Below, piece by piece: positions 1-10,815 of a stretch of 64,000 nt of DNA (positions are counted from its first letter, which is position 1; every line of letters starts with the position of its first letter). Position numbers and translations under genes: made by a program. This DNA comes from Mus musculus (lineage: Eukaryota; Chordata; Mammalia; Rodentia; Muridae). The stretch lies in the NCBI RefSeq assembly GCF_000001635.26, contig NC_000071.6, positions 9,686,001 to 9,750,000 on the forward strand, given 5' to 3'. A model generated the notes under the pieces. It did not search any database. It was not told the origin of the DNA and saw only the letters and a program-made list of their open reading frames with translations.

Positions 1-127
1 TATTATTCTCTGGGTGCTTTGTGTGTCTGTTCATTCTTTTCCCGTCTCCACATTTATGTTTGAAAACTCAGTTGTCAACTTAGCTTTTCTTTTCTCTGAT
101 GATAATGAGGACCCTAGGTACATTTGT

Positions 128-198
128 TCAGACCCAGTTCAGGGCCTTGAACATGGCAGATGTAAATGCTCTGCTATTGAGCTACACCTACCCAGAGA
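128..198 (-). mobile_element. ID-like tRNA-derived SINE fragment
   Basis: On the plus strand this reads as the complement of an ID/B4-head element. It has CAGGGCCTTGAACATG, then a degraded region ending CTATTGAGCTACACCTACCC, matching the order of the usual complement (CAGGGCCTTG, CTCTACCACTGAGCTAC, CCCAG). Divergence is high, so this is an old copy. The assignment rests on motif order only. Confidence 0.5.
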
Positions 199-1720
199 CT
201 CTCCGAGCATTCTTCTTCATTTTTAGTGGTGTTAGTATAGAATGTCTCAGTGTAGTGTTGGTCATAACATTGTAGTATTTGAAGTTGTTTTCAAATCTTA
301 AATCGTTAAACATTTTTCATCATTTTAGGAAACACTCTGGGACATATTTTTAAAATATTTATATTATATCCTATTTCTCCTTTACTTTTAGTACTCTGGT
401 TACATGTATTTAGACCTTTGCATCAAATCCTAATTTTTCCCCATTCCTTCCCTCTTTATTTCTTTGGTGTCAACCTGGGTACTTTTACTGACATTCTTTT
501 AACTAATCAGATTTTCTATTCTGATGGCTAATATGTGATTAAAGTATTCTACTAAATTACTTAAAATTCTTTTTAAATTAAAATAGTATAATTATATTTC
601 CCTTTCCATTCCTTCTTTCAATCGTTCCTATTGAGCCCCTACCCTTGCTGTCTCTCTAACTCATGGTCTTCATTTCTTTAATTGTTTATACTAAATATAT
701 TCATTCTTAAGTTTATAAATATGACTCACTGAGTTTGAAAAATGTTATATGTCTGTGATTTCAGGGCTTACCATTTAATTGTCAATCTCATTTATTTTTT
801 TATAACTTCAACTAAAAAATGTCAGCTTGGTACTTTTATGGAATCTATCAGAATTTCCCATTATTCTACTTAGTTGAATATATTAATTGTCACCATTAAA
901 AACCCTCATATTGCAATTTTGATATTTTGATGTCTGAAATAGTTTGTTGTCTGTTTCTACTTTTTAAGTTCAGTTTTAGTTTAACTTGCAAGCTTGGAAA
1001 GAGTACAAACTATGAACACATTCAGTCAGGTGTGAGAGTTTTTTTGTACCATTCAGGCATGGAGGCATCAACTTTCTTGATGTCTCTTAGTTGGTTGCTT
1101 TTAGCTCATCCTATCATTGAGCCACATCAAGTCTTATTCGCTCTTACTCTTAAGGGGACGCTTTATGGGGTTCTAAACTCAAACTGGTAGCATTTACTGC
1201 TGCAAGTTTTGAGGGGCTCAAGCATAAGTTTTCATTATCCAGTACTAAATCTCTCTACAAAACCATTTTATTTTTCTCCTGCTCTCTGCTTTCAGTTGGA
1301 ATTTCTCTCATTTTAACCCGTGAACCACTTTCAGACAAATTGGAACTTTGTGTTAAGGATTCTTGTTCTGGCTTCCTTCCTTCTTCGTTTTCGTCCTTTA
1401 ACTTGTAACCATGAATTGTGACCTGTGTGTCTGGGGAAGCAAAGGCTCTTCCTTCTACTCAAGTTGCCCCTGCACCTACACAAGGCAAATCATAGTGAGC
1501 CTTGATAACAGAGAACTTGAAACAAGCAGAGAACTGGAAAGGAGCGCAAACCTTCACTTTACAACTGACCTTAGCTATTCTTCAGAGAATTAACACAGTT
1601 TTTCTATATTTTGACTACAATTTTGAATGCTGAGAGTGTGAACGTTCTCCTGCTATAACTGGCCTGTCTGTTGTTGAAGTCGGATGGCTGTTATCTTTCA
1701 CACAAGTTCGGCCTGTACTA
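199..1720. other. AT-rich non-coding stretch, nothing recognised
   Basis: There is no SINE, LINE or LTR signature I can name and no convincing gene. Reading frames here are short (the longest 87 codons at 927-1190) and show no domain or codon pattern that looks coding. Confidence 0.6.
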
Positions 1721-1835
1721 CTTGCCAGGCCTGCTCTCATTTGTTAATTTGCATCACTCCATTTAATCCCACAACTGTCTTCGAAACAGTTTCTTTTGGC
1801 AGATGTGAAAACTGAGGCTTAGAAAAGATAACAAG
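1721..1835 (+). mobile_element. MIR SINE remnant
   Basis: The order of motifs fits a MIR on the plus strand: a degraded GCCAGGC segment, then CACTCCATTTAATCCCACAAC, then GATGTGAAAACTGAGGCTTAG. These correspond to the MIR core and its GAGGAAACTGAGGC block. The copy is strongly diverged, as expected for a mammal-wide element. Confidence 0.7.
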
Positions 1836-1977
1836 AAGCAAATCTAGTGATTCTTGTTTAGCCACATGACATGGAGAAGACAAAGGCTATTTTAACAATG
1901 TGTTGTATTTTAAGCAAATGACACAGGCAGTGGAGAGGGAAAGAAGGTGAGACTTGGTCTTATCTTTATAGGACATC

Positions 1978-3280
1978 TGGGGTACAGAGCTAAGCAAAGA
2001 ATTCTCACCTGAGGAATACCGAATGGCTAAGAAGCACCTGAAAAATGTTCAACATCCTTAATCATCAGGGAAATGCAAATCAAAACAACCTTGAGATTCC
2101 ACCTCACACCAGTCAGAATGGCTAAGATCAAATATTCAGGTGACAGCAGATGCTGGCAAGGATGTGGAGAAAGAGGAACACTCCTCCATTGCTGGTGGGA
2201 TTGCAGGCTTGTACAACCACTCTGGAAATCAGTCTGGCGGTTCCTCAGAAAATTGGACATAGTACTACCGGAGGATCCAGCAATACCTCTCCTGGGCATG
2301 TATCCAGAAGATGTCCCAACTGGTAATAAAGACACATGCTCCACTATGTTCATAGCAGCCTTATTTATAATAGCCGGAAGCTGGAAAGAACCCAGATGTC
2401 CCTCAACAGAGGAATGGATACAGAAAATGTGGTATGTTTACACAATTGAGTACTACTCAGCTATTAAAAATAATGAATTTATGAAATTCTTGGACAAATG
2501 GATGTATCTGGAGGATATCATCCTTAGTGAGGTAACCCAATCACAAATGAAGTCATTAGATATGCACTCACTAATAAGTGGATATTAGCCCAGAAACTTA
2601 GAATACCCAAGATACAATTTGCAAAACAGAAGAAAATCAAGAAGAGGGAAGGCCAATGGGTGGATACTTTGTTCCTCCTTAGAATAGGGGAAAAAATACC
2701 CATGAAAGGAGTTGCCGAGACAGGGTTTGGAGCAAAGATGAAAGGATGGACCATCCAGAGACTACCCCACTCGGGGATCCATCCCATAATCAGCCACCAA
2801 ACCCAGACACTTTTGCATATGCCGGCAAGATTGTGCTGAAGGGACCCTGGTATACCTGTCTCATATGAGGCCATGCCAGTGCCTGGTAAGTGCAGAAGTG
2901 GATGCTCACAGTCATCTATAAGATGGAACACAGGGCCCCCAATGGAGAAGCTAGAGATAGCACCCAAGGAGCTGAGGGGGTCTGCAACCCTACAGGTGGA
3001 AGGAACAACAATATGATCTAACCAGTACCCCGGGAGCTTGTGTCTCTAGCTGCATATGTAGCAGAAGATGGCCTAGTCGGCCATCATTGGGAAGAGAAGC
3101 CCCTTGGTATTGCAAACTTTATATGCCCCAGTACAGGGGAATGCCAGGGCCAAGAAGTGGGAGTGGGTGGGTAGGGGAGCATGGCGGGGGAGGGTATAGG
3201 GAACTTTTGGGATAGCATTTGAAATGTATAAAAGAAAATACCTAATAATAATAATGATAATAATAGTAATAATAAAAAGA
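1978..3280 (+). mobile_element. 5'-truncated L1 LINE (L1Md type), plus strand
   Basis: This is the 3' end of a mouse L1. It starts inside ORF2, runs through the ORF2 stop at 2586-2588, then a 3' UTR whose text I recognise from L1Md elements (blocks around CCATCCAGAGACTACC, CAGCCACCAAACCCAGACAC and AGAAGATGGCCTAGTCGGCCATCA). It ends in an A-rich tail decayed to an AATAAT repeat at 3243-3277. The left boundary is set where similarity begins, at GGGGTACAGAGC. A 7-base AGACTTG occurs at 1950-1956 and 3278-3284 and might be a remnant target-site duplication, but it is too short to rely on. The element is non-autonomous: ORF1, most of ORF2 and the 5' UTR are missing. The exact L1Md subfamily is not resolved. 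Confidence 0.93.
2073..2588 (+). pseudogene. L1 ORF2 C-terminal remnant, frame still open
   Basis: This open frame of 171 codons ends at the native ORF2 stop (TAG, 2586-2588). It corresponds to the C-terminal end of the L1 ORF2 protein, the reverse transcriptase/endonuclease that copies L1 RNA at nicked target DNA; the catalytic domains lie upstream and are absent. The cysteine-rich motif CX3CX7HX4C is intact at residues C27, C31, H39 and C44, followed by landmarks such as PLWKSVWRFLRKLDIVLPED and KEPRCPSTEEWIQKMW. The ATG used is an internal methionine codon, not a real start. It has no L1 promoter of its own, so I infer a dead fragment, not an expressed gene. Confidence 0.9.
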
Positions 3281-3281
3281 C

Positions 3282-3649
3282 TTGTTTTGGGTTTCTCCTT
3301 ATCTCCACAGGTGGAAATTGATCCCCAAGTTCTGGTCTATAGTGACATGGAACAATTATAAGGAAGCTGTGTATTTATTATTTTTCCCTAAGGCTAACAT
3401 TTTGAGGAAGTTATGTATGTTATACTAACTCTTTTGTTTCCTCTAGTTGACGATTGAAGAAAAGTTCAGATAATTCAATACATAAGACATTTTCTATTTT
3501 ATTTTACAGATTTCCCTAATTAAGTCTAAAAGACATGCTACAAATATAAGCAAACTGAGATACCGAGATGGATTAAATTATGAAAAACATATGATAGCAA
3601 CACACTTAAAAAAATCATTTTCTACTTTCTGAACCTCACATTGTTTCTC
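3282..3649. other. Non-coding, nothing recognised
   Basis: AT-rich sequence between an L1 tail and a MIR remnant. I see no gene or named repeat. Confidence 0.5.
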
Positions 3650-3785
3650 TGTGGAAATGGGGTTGGCATCACCATTTAAAGTATGAGAAAACAGAGATGC
3701 AGAGTGTAATGAATTATACAAAGGTCACGAAGCCAGGAACTAGCAAAGGTAGGATTTATAGGGTAGCACATTCAGGTCTTTCTGC
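3650..3785 (+). mobile_element. MIR SINE remnant
   Basis: The block ATGAGAAAACAGAGATGCAG, followed by AAGGTCACGAAGCCAGGAAC and GGTAGGATTTATAGGGTAGC, follows the order of the MIR 3' half (GAGGAAACTGAGGC, AGGTCACACAGC, CAGAGC.GGGATT). It is an old, diverged copy in plus orientation. Confidence 0.72.
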
Positions 3786-4199
3786 TATAGAAAGACTAAC
3801 ATTCTGTGAAATGTTGTTTAACTTGAATTCTTGAAGGATAGGGCTACTGTTAGTTCATTCACTAAGTTAAGCACCATCATATTTTCCACTTTAATACTAG
3901 TTAACCTTTTGCTCGAAAGTGTCAGTCCATTCCTTGGAAACTCCTGAAAATGAAGGACAAAATGTGATTATATCTAGGAATTTTGAAGAAAGAATGGGAA
4001 ACTCTGAGTATGAAATAATATTAGCTGTGTAAAACTAAAACTCCAAGAATCATAAAGTATTCTGAAGGCTGTGATAAAATCAAACTGTCTTCTGATTGTT
4101 TATTTATTCATTCGTTCATTTTATCTAGAGAATCATTGTCCTGCAGTGTTCTTTAAAGATAGCCCACTATTACTATTAAAATCATCTAAATAATGTATT
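3786..4199. other. Non-coding, nothing recognised
   Basis: AT-rich intergenic or intronic sequence. No feature could be supported. Confidence 0.5.
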
Positions 4200-4320
4200 C
4201 AGCAGTTTTATAAGCATGATCATGTTTAACATTCACAATGTTCTTTATACAGTACATTATTATTCCTATTTAGCTGAAGAAACTTTGATTTAGAGGGCTT
4301 TACTAATCTTTGTATTGTCA
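4200..4320 (+). mobile_element. Possible MIR remnant
   Basis: The segment CATGATCATGTTTAACATTC, with CATTATTATTCCTATTTAGC and GAAGAAACTTTGATTTAGAG, resembles the MIR series of a tract like ATTATCTCATTTAATCCTCAC, then TATTATCCCCATTTTAC, then GAGGAAACTGAGGC. The similarity is weak and could be chance in AT-rich DNA. Confidence 0.4.
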
Positions 4321-5027
4321 GATATATAAAGGGTGTGCAAATGAGTGAGGTGGGCTGCCCAGGACTGTCTAACTGCTAGGACAAGGCAACACTGTAATGG
4401 GTTGTTGGTCCAGAAAGTGGAGGAAGGAGTGCCAGGCTCTGTAAGAGTAGCCTAGAGTTAGGGACTACAATAAGCTTTACAATCTGGTAGGAAAGATAAG
4501 AAAACAAACATAAATCTAATAGTAAAAAAAAAAGGTTGCAGCACATATCGAAATTGAGATGGAGTATTTAGATCTTCAAAGGGAGAGATTATGTCCAGCT
4601 GTGATAATTAAAGTTCTGGGGCAGGGAGGAAGGAAAGAACTTAAGGTTGCTGTGTAAGCTACAAACTGTGCTCACATTTTCACACAACAACTGCAGCGGT
4701 CTTATTTTTCTGCTTGAAATGGAAATGGCTGTTCTCTGCTCCAAGCTCCTATGTAAAGGCATCTGTCACTTCTCATCTCATGCTATGATTAAATATGCCA
4801 TGCTTTCTCAGTGACCAACTTGCAAACACAGGCTCTTACTTGACAGGGGATTCCTATGTAAAAATGTTGCCTACAACACAATAGTTGTGTCTGAATGGCT
4901 CCTCTCCTTTGATAGCTCTTACATTATCTTTCTGTCTCTTCATTCTTTCTTGTCTCCTCACAATTGACAATGACATCCTAGGCCTCCATCACACCAGCAT
5001 GTGGGAAATCTATAGGAGCATTTTCTA
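4321..5027. other. Non-coding, nothing recognised
   Basis: Contains only a short A-run near 4524-4533 and a CT-rich patch at 4926-4957. No gene or named repeat. Confidence 0.5.
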
Positions 5028-5318
5028 GATTCATGATCAATGGGCGAGTTCCCATCCCACTGTAGGCGGTGCCTGCCCTGGGCAGGTGGTCCTGATTTGT
5101 ATAAGAAAGCAAATGGAAGTTACTATGGGAGCAAGTAATTGAAAAACATCCCCACATTCCTTCAAGGTCTCTGCTTCTGCTTCAGCCTTAAGGTTCCTGC
5201 CTGACTTTCCACAGTGATGGACTGTGAGCCCTTTCCTCCTCAAATAAACAAATCATTTTCTCCTCAGGTTGTCTTTGGACATGGTTCTTATTACAGCAAC
5301 AGAAAGCAAACTAAGACA
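5028..5318 (+). mobile_element. Rodent interspersed repeat (family not named)
   Basis: The copy carries landmarks of a very common mouse repeat: TTCCCATCCCACTGTAGGCGG, TCCTGATTTGTATAAGAAAGC, a CAGTGATGGACTGTGAGCCC block, TCAAATAAACAAATCATTTT and the terminal GCAACAGAAAGCAAACTAAG followed by ACA. The 3' end matches other copies in the window (for example 61678-62045). I recognise the consensus but cannot give its library name with confidence; the TG...CA-like ends suggest an LTR-type origin. Confidence 0.75.
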
Positions 5319-5399
5319 ATTGCTTGAGATTTGTTTGTTTTCACTCTCTTGGATCTGCAGTGCCTATAGGATAATAGCTAAACCCTCTAGTTTAGAAAA

Positions 5400-5800
5400 T
5401 AAAGACAAGCTCTCTCATTTTACCATTTGATGTTGGCCTGTTTCAAACCAACACTATATCCATACAGAATTGTGTTCCTCTGTCCTTTGACATACCAACT
5501 CTTCACCTCATTTGGAATATCAATTTTCTTCCTTTATTTGGCCAACATAACCTTCAATAGTAAGTTTTAACCCCCATTCTAAAATTTCCATTGCATTTTT
5601 TCTGCTTGGGATTATGTATCTTTCTTATTTTCTGGGATGATGCTTGGAATTTATGTCACTATCACTGTTCTTACTAAACTCGATCTTTTATATTCTTAGT
5701 TATCTGTCATTTCTAATTCTCATTTTTTCTCTGAATGGACAGCTCGTTCTCTAATGGTTTTCAAGGGCTCAACAGTGGCTGAATGAATGGATGAATAACA
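5400..5800 (+). mobile_element. Possible L2 LINE 3' remnant
   Basis: Pyrimidine-rich L2-like text on the plus strand ends with GCTGAATGAATGGATGAATA, like the L2 terminus (TGTTGAATGAATGAATGA). Preceding stretches loosely follow the L2 3' UTR. Divergence is high and the call is tentative. Confidence 0.4.
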
Positions 5801-7244
5801 CTTGACAAGCAACTGAAGAGTCTCAGAATAAAGAGCTCACTCCTAGAAAGTTGATCTTGGTTTAGTCTGAAGGCACACTGTTTTATAATCGTCTATGGTG
5901 ACATGGCTTTTATTTCCTAAATCTTTAACACAATTTCATCAAATTTTTTTCATAATACAACACCACTCATGTAATCCAAAGCATCGTCTAAACTGCAGGG
6001 GAAGGGCAGTGTGAACTAACTGGAGTTTTATGCTTATCACTTTCTCCATAATTCCTTTTCTTTTGTTGGATACACAGACTTGGATCATTACAAATGGTGG
6101 GTTGAGTATGGTGATGACAGCCACTGAAAAAGATGTGCTAATATATGTATCAAATTATGACAGGCACAATATTTTGCTCCTGTAATATTTTGTGACACCC
6201 GATACTGTTCTCTTGATGTTTTTCACTTTATTTGTGATCATCTGTGATAGACAAAATGCAAAAATAACTGGATTACACTGTTTATGATTTGTATACAATG
6301 TGTCTACCTGATAGTGTTACTCTCTGTTTTGATAATGTATAACTTAAAAGTGAGAGCTGTTTAAATACTGTTTGGCTATTTTAAAATCCAGTATATAAAA
6401 ACACTGGACTCCCAAGCTAGCATCAATAAGTGCAGAATTATGGGCTCGACACCTCTGGGAATAAGCTTCAGGCAGCATCTCTGCTGTGTCTTCTTGTTTG
6501 CTTTCTTAGTACCTGTGATTTTTCACTTCTGATGCAGGGCTGCAAGTTACACACCACCTACTCATCACAGAAACTCCCTCCTTCTGGAAAGTAACCTGGA
6601 TTTCTACTTTTAAGTGGGTTGTTATTTCTTTGAAATGCAGGGCTAGTTCAACACTTAGTTATTCTTTTTCAGTGTTTCTGTAGTGCTTTAAATATGAGGC
6701 AAAGTGTAGGATTGAAGGCAGAAAATGCACAGGTAACATATTATTCTAGCATGGAAAATGTGCCAGGGACATTGTATTTCCTTAAGCATATCTCAGACAT
6801 TGGGCCATTACTCCATTTGCTCTGGCTTGCCACCTGCTATTGTCATTATCCCCTACCCCACATCACTCTTGGTTACCAAAAACTATGCTAAATTAAAAAT
6901 GAACCCATTGATAAATAATGTAGATACACTGAGAAAAAGAGTATATTCATTCTTTATTCATGGTAGGATACATTAATGTCTAATTCTTCCTATTTCTGTT
7001 CATGTGACATAGTAGAGGAAAGGTCTAGAGAAAAAAGGAAATGTAAATGAAATTCCAAGTCTTTTAATCTTAGAAAATAGTGAGATATTAGAGTTAATAT
7101 AGCTAGATCAGTTCTCTAGGCCAGTATGGTGAGACCACTGATATTCTGAATTGTCATTCTCCTAAATTTTGCAGATAAACTTTCCATACTCTTAGAGCTT
7201 CTTTGTTAGCTCTATTTGGAAATTTTGGGAGAAGAAAAATCACA
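5801..7244. other. Non-coding, nothing recognised
   Basis: No named repeat or gene. Two overlapping short frames at 6694-6976 show no recognisable protein. Composition is AT-rich. Confidence 0.5.
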
Positions 7245-7337
7245 CTGTTTCCTCCTCCCCTCTCCCCACTCTCTTTCTCTCGCCCTCTCATTCTCCTATT
7301 CTCTTTGCTCTTTTCTCTCTCTCTCTCTTTCCTCCCT

Positions 7338-7386
<49 letters not shown>
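7245..7386. repeat. Polypyrimidine tract ending in (CT)24
   Basis: A C/T-rich run at 7245-7338 passes into a pure (CT)24 dinucleotide repeat at 7339-7386. Serine/leucine-rich reading frames across it are artefacts of the repeat. Length is probably polymorphic between strains. Confidence 0.97.
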
Positions 7387-7390
<4 letters not shown>

Positions 7391-7499
7391 ACCCTAATAG
7401 AACATTATATTAATTTGATGCATTAAGGTTTAGCTTAACACCACGTCATATTGTGCATTTAGACTGTGAGTTGGGAACAATATAATTGCCTATTAAATA

Positions 7500-7905
7500 C
7501 TTGCATAACATCCAACAAGATGCCCACATGGACAGGAAAAATTACATCAGACCCCATCCATAGATGGAGAGCTACAAGTAACCAATGCCAGCTGCCAGAG
7601 AGAGAATAGGATTTCAGAATGAACCCCTGACAAGTTCTCTAATCCTTATTGGGCAGCTCTTAATGCATGTACATAAGAGCAACACTGAATGGAATTAGTA
7701 GATTTGATCTGTATGTTTACAACTGTTGTGATTAAAGAAACATTTTGAATTTAAGAGGTAGGGGGAAGGCACAGGAGAGGTTTGAGTGTAAAGGGTTTGG
7801 AATGTAATATGTAATATGATGTAAATAAAATACTCCTATAAAATTTGTCAATAAGGAGGAGGAAAAGGAAAAGAAAGAAGAGGGAGAAAAAGAAGAATAG
7901 GAAGA
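7500..7905 (+). mobile_element. Lx-type L1 3' end, plus strand
   Basis: The order AGATGCCCACATGGACAGG, CAGCTGCCAGAGAGAG, ATTAAAGAAACATTTTGAAT, TTTAAGAGGTAGGGGGAAGG, GGTTTGAGTGTAAAGGGTTT and AATGTAATATG follows the 3' UTR of rodent Lx elements, ending in a GGA/AAAG-rich tail (7855-7905). It is 5' truncated and has no coding remnant. Confidence 0.75.
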
Positions 7906-8088
7906 GAAGGAGATGCTGACTGGAAAGAGATCCTAGTAAAGGATAGGGCTCCTCATTGTCTCTTGACCTGGCGAGGAAATGGATCATTATACATAAACAG
8001 ACAAGATGTCATATCGGAACTGTGAAGGATCAAAAGAAAGGATCTGTGAAATTGTGTTTGCTATTGGTTCCTTAGGTGTAGCTAAGGT

Positions 8089-8266
8089 CCACCGAGATAG
8101 CTCAGCATGTGAAGGCCTTTACTGCGATGTGTGATGACCTCCATTCAACTCCAGTACCACACGGCAGAATGTCTTCTTATCTCTATATGTGGGGCCAGGA
8201 ATGGTGAGCGTCGATACAAATATACAAACACATGGATACCAAATCAAGAAATAAAATCATAATAAC
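8089..8266 (+). mobile_element. tRNA-derived SINE (B2/B3/ID class), plus strand
   Basis: CCGAGATAGCTCAGCATGTG is a tRNA-like A box, and GATGACCTCCATTCAACTCC lies at the B-box position (consensus GACCTGAGTTCAATCCC). An A-rich tail with AAATAAAATCATAATAA follows. These mark a diverged Pol III SINE. I cannot assign the exact family. Confidence 0.6.
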
Positions 8267-8860
8267 ATATGATGTATAGCTAATTTCTCAGAGCACAGGA
8301 AACCGAAAAGGCCAATGTCAGAAAACAGGCCAGTCCTATGAATCTAGTACTTTGGGCTTCTCATTTTCATAGTTCTTGTGGTCATTGTTATCATTCTTCT
8401 GCAATTGTTTTGTAGCTGTTGATGTATTAAAGTCTTTCACCTGTCTAAATTCCATTACAAGATACTGAGGAAAGTATTTTGCCAAGTATTATTTATTGTG
8501 GAAGGCACTATCTGACTTGGACTGCCCAAATGGACAAATACAGACACCTGGAAACACAAAGTAAAGAATGAAAGTTTAGAGTAAAAAAGATCTTAGAATG
8601 ATAAGACAATGTCATTAGTTGTCTTACTCTCAATGTGTCCTTTAACACTGAATCACAGAGACTTGGTTTTATATTAAAGTGGGTTATTTTGTTGAAAAGT
8701 ATTCTTTACAACTTTCCCATGATTTTTGTGCCTTAACTCTACTCCATCCTTTTGGAGATACTGTAAATAAAGGCAGTAGCTAAAATAGACAAGACAAAAT
8801 ATGTTATTGCAGTTAAGATAGCTCTCTGAAATATTTTCCTTCAAAATGGTCATGCTCTAC
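8267..8860. other. Non-coding, nothing recognised
   Basis: AT-rich, no supported feature. Confidence 0.5.
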
Positions 8861-9230
8861 ATGGTCGTTTGAATAATGAATGTCCCCTATAGACTCATAG
8901 GTTTGATCGGTTGCTTCTCAATTAATAGCACTGTTTGGGAAAGTTGTGGAATCTTTTGGAGGAAGTACAAATACATAACCAGTGGGGGTGAGCACTGAGA
9001 TGTTATAGTCTGGCTGCAGTTTTCTATGTATCCTTCATCTGTGTAGATGAAGATGTGATTAGCAGCCAGCTTTCCATTGCCATGGGCTGTTGCCATATCT
9101 TCCCACCCACAATTGTCTCTACCCACCTGTAACTGCTAAAACAAACCTTTTCTTTCTTATCTTGTTTTTGGAAGATATTCTATTATAGCCATATTTCCAT
9201 ACTTCTGCTTTATTAACTAATACAGCTTTC
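8861..9230 (+). mobile_element. Rodent interspersed repeat, diverged copy
   Basis: The motif order matches the repeat seen at 13338-13745: a GTTTGAATAATGAATGTCCC start, CCTATAGACTCATAGGTTTG, AGCACTGTTTGGGAAAGTTG, TTTTGGAGGAAGT, a GATGAAGATGTGATTAGCAG block, TGTAACTGCTAAAACAAACC and an end like ATTAACTAATACAG. The central part differs from the consensus. Plus orientation. Confidence 0.65.
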
Positions 9231-10693
9231 TTAGTCATCTGCATGTTCTGTGGTTTCCATGTACTGTGTGATCATGATTGCTCATATCCAGAATTGTGTC
9301 TGCCCTTCAAAACGTGGCATGGAGAATTGCTTATAAAGCTCCACCAGGGGGATGGAGATCTCATGACCACGAGGAGATCATGGCCAATACATTCCTTCTT
9401 TTATACACTGGATTTCTATTGGTGAAACTCAAGACTATATTTTTATTCTTTTCCCTTCAGTGTGAATATAATTTCCAAATTCTTCTGTGGGCAAATTAAA
9501 GAAAAAAAGTCCACAATGAACACATTTTGCTTCAAATACATGTTTAGAGTAAATAAACTAGAGATAAATTTGTCTGTTAGCTGATCCAGCTACAAAAATA
9601 ATGCTTCCTCCTAGATATGTTTGTCTCCCATTGCAACATAATTCAGAACAGTAATTAGATCTAAGGTAGGCTTTACAAGGATAAAGTATACACCATGGAC
9701 AAAAGGAATCGGGGGGTGGGGGAATCTCAGTTTTACAGTGTAAGATTAGAGAGGGAAGTGGTGGAGACAAAAAACGGAAAAGGAAATGGATGTTTGGTGC
9801 TATCACACTGTGTTGCACACAGTAAGGAGATTGCTTTCAGGATGTTAAATTTGAGCTTTTTGCTATGTTAAATTTTACTTGTCCATTCAGGTGAGGTAGA
9901 TGAAGATAATGAGAGCATCTCTTCATATTTAGATCCTCTAGATAACTTGGTGTGATTACCCAAAGTAAACTTTGCCTACATTCAACTTAAAGATTATTAA
10001 AGTTTGTACATGGACCATGAGAAAACTATCAATGTAGTTCTGTTATATTTGTTAAACATTTCTAAAGTAGTTTAGTCATTTATATCTAATGAGACAGTTT
10101 TATATGTTTTATAATATAATTATTTTACCTGGGATCTTTTAGAACCTATACTCATTCATTTAAGTATGTTTCCTTCACAAGTTGATAGTATCTCTAGATA
10201 TGATATCTCTGCCACTTAGGTATTATTACTCTGATTATTGATAACATGATCAGAGAACAGATTAAAGACTCATACCATATTATTACAAAGAATAAGATGA
10301 ATAAAGAGTCTCATGTCATAGTATGATACTAACCATTCACGTAACAATTGATATATACTTAAAGCTACAAATTCAAGTAGTTCATGATGAGATTTTTTAA
10401 AGTTATGTGAAATAAAGACATAATATTCCATATCACAGAATTTCAGAATTAGAAAAGAACTAAGAAACCACGGACAATGCACTTCTCACCTTTATTGATC
10501 TACTATCTACTAACTATCACGAGGCAGAGATGCCTTATACTGAAATGCTGACACAAGAGCTCCACATCACCTTCTGAAGGTCACAATCTCCTTAGAGACT
10601 CATTCTAGAAACAGAGTTAAGATTAGTGGGTAACACTTTGCAGAAATCATTTTATGCCCTTGTTGTAAAAACAAATATTTGTTGATGTTCAGA
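9231..10693. other. Non-coding, nothing recognised
   Basis: AT-rich sequence. Short frames are present on both strands but none resembles a known protein. No named repeat could be supported. Confidence 0.5.
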
Positions 10694-10815
10694 ATTTTAT
10701 TTTGAGTCAGGTTCTCATGTAGACCTCCAATTTGCTATATTGCCAATACTGGCCTTGCACTCCTGATCTTTCTGATTCTGCCTTCCCTGTCCTGAGATTA
10801 TAGGTCCACTCCATC
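10694..10815 (-). mobile_element. Old B1/7SL-like SINE, minus strand
   Basis: The plus strand shows the complement of a B1-type element: TTTTGAGTCAGGTTCTCATG, TACTGGCCTTGCACTCCTGA, TTCTGCCTTCCCTGTCCTGA and GATTATAGG. This order (poly-T side, GAGACAGGGTCTC, GGCCTTGAACTCCTGA, CTGGGATTACAGG) is diagnostic, though strongly diverged. Confidence 0.65.

Noticed and set aside
1950..3284. AGACTTG on both sides of the first L1 as a target-site duplication
   Set aside because: Only 7 bases, and the left copy lies about 20 bases outside the point where L1 similarity begins.
4537..4585. GCAGCACATATCGAAATTGA, resembling the start of U6 snRNA
   Set aside because: Only a short piece fits; the rest of U6 is absent, so it is likely chance or too decayed to call.
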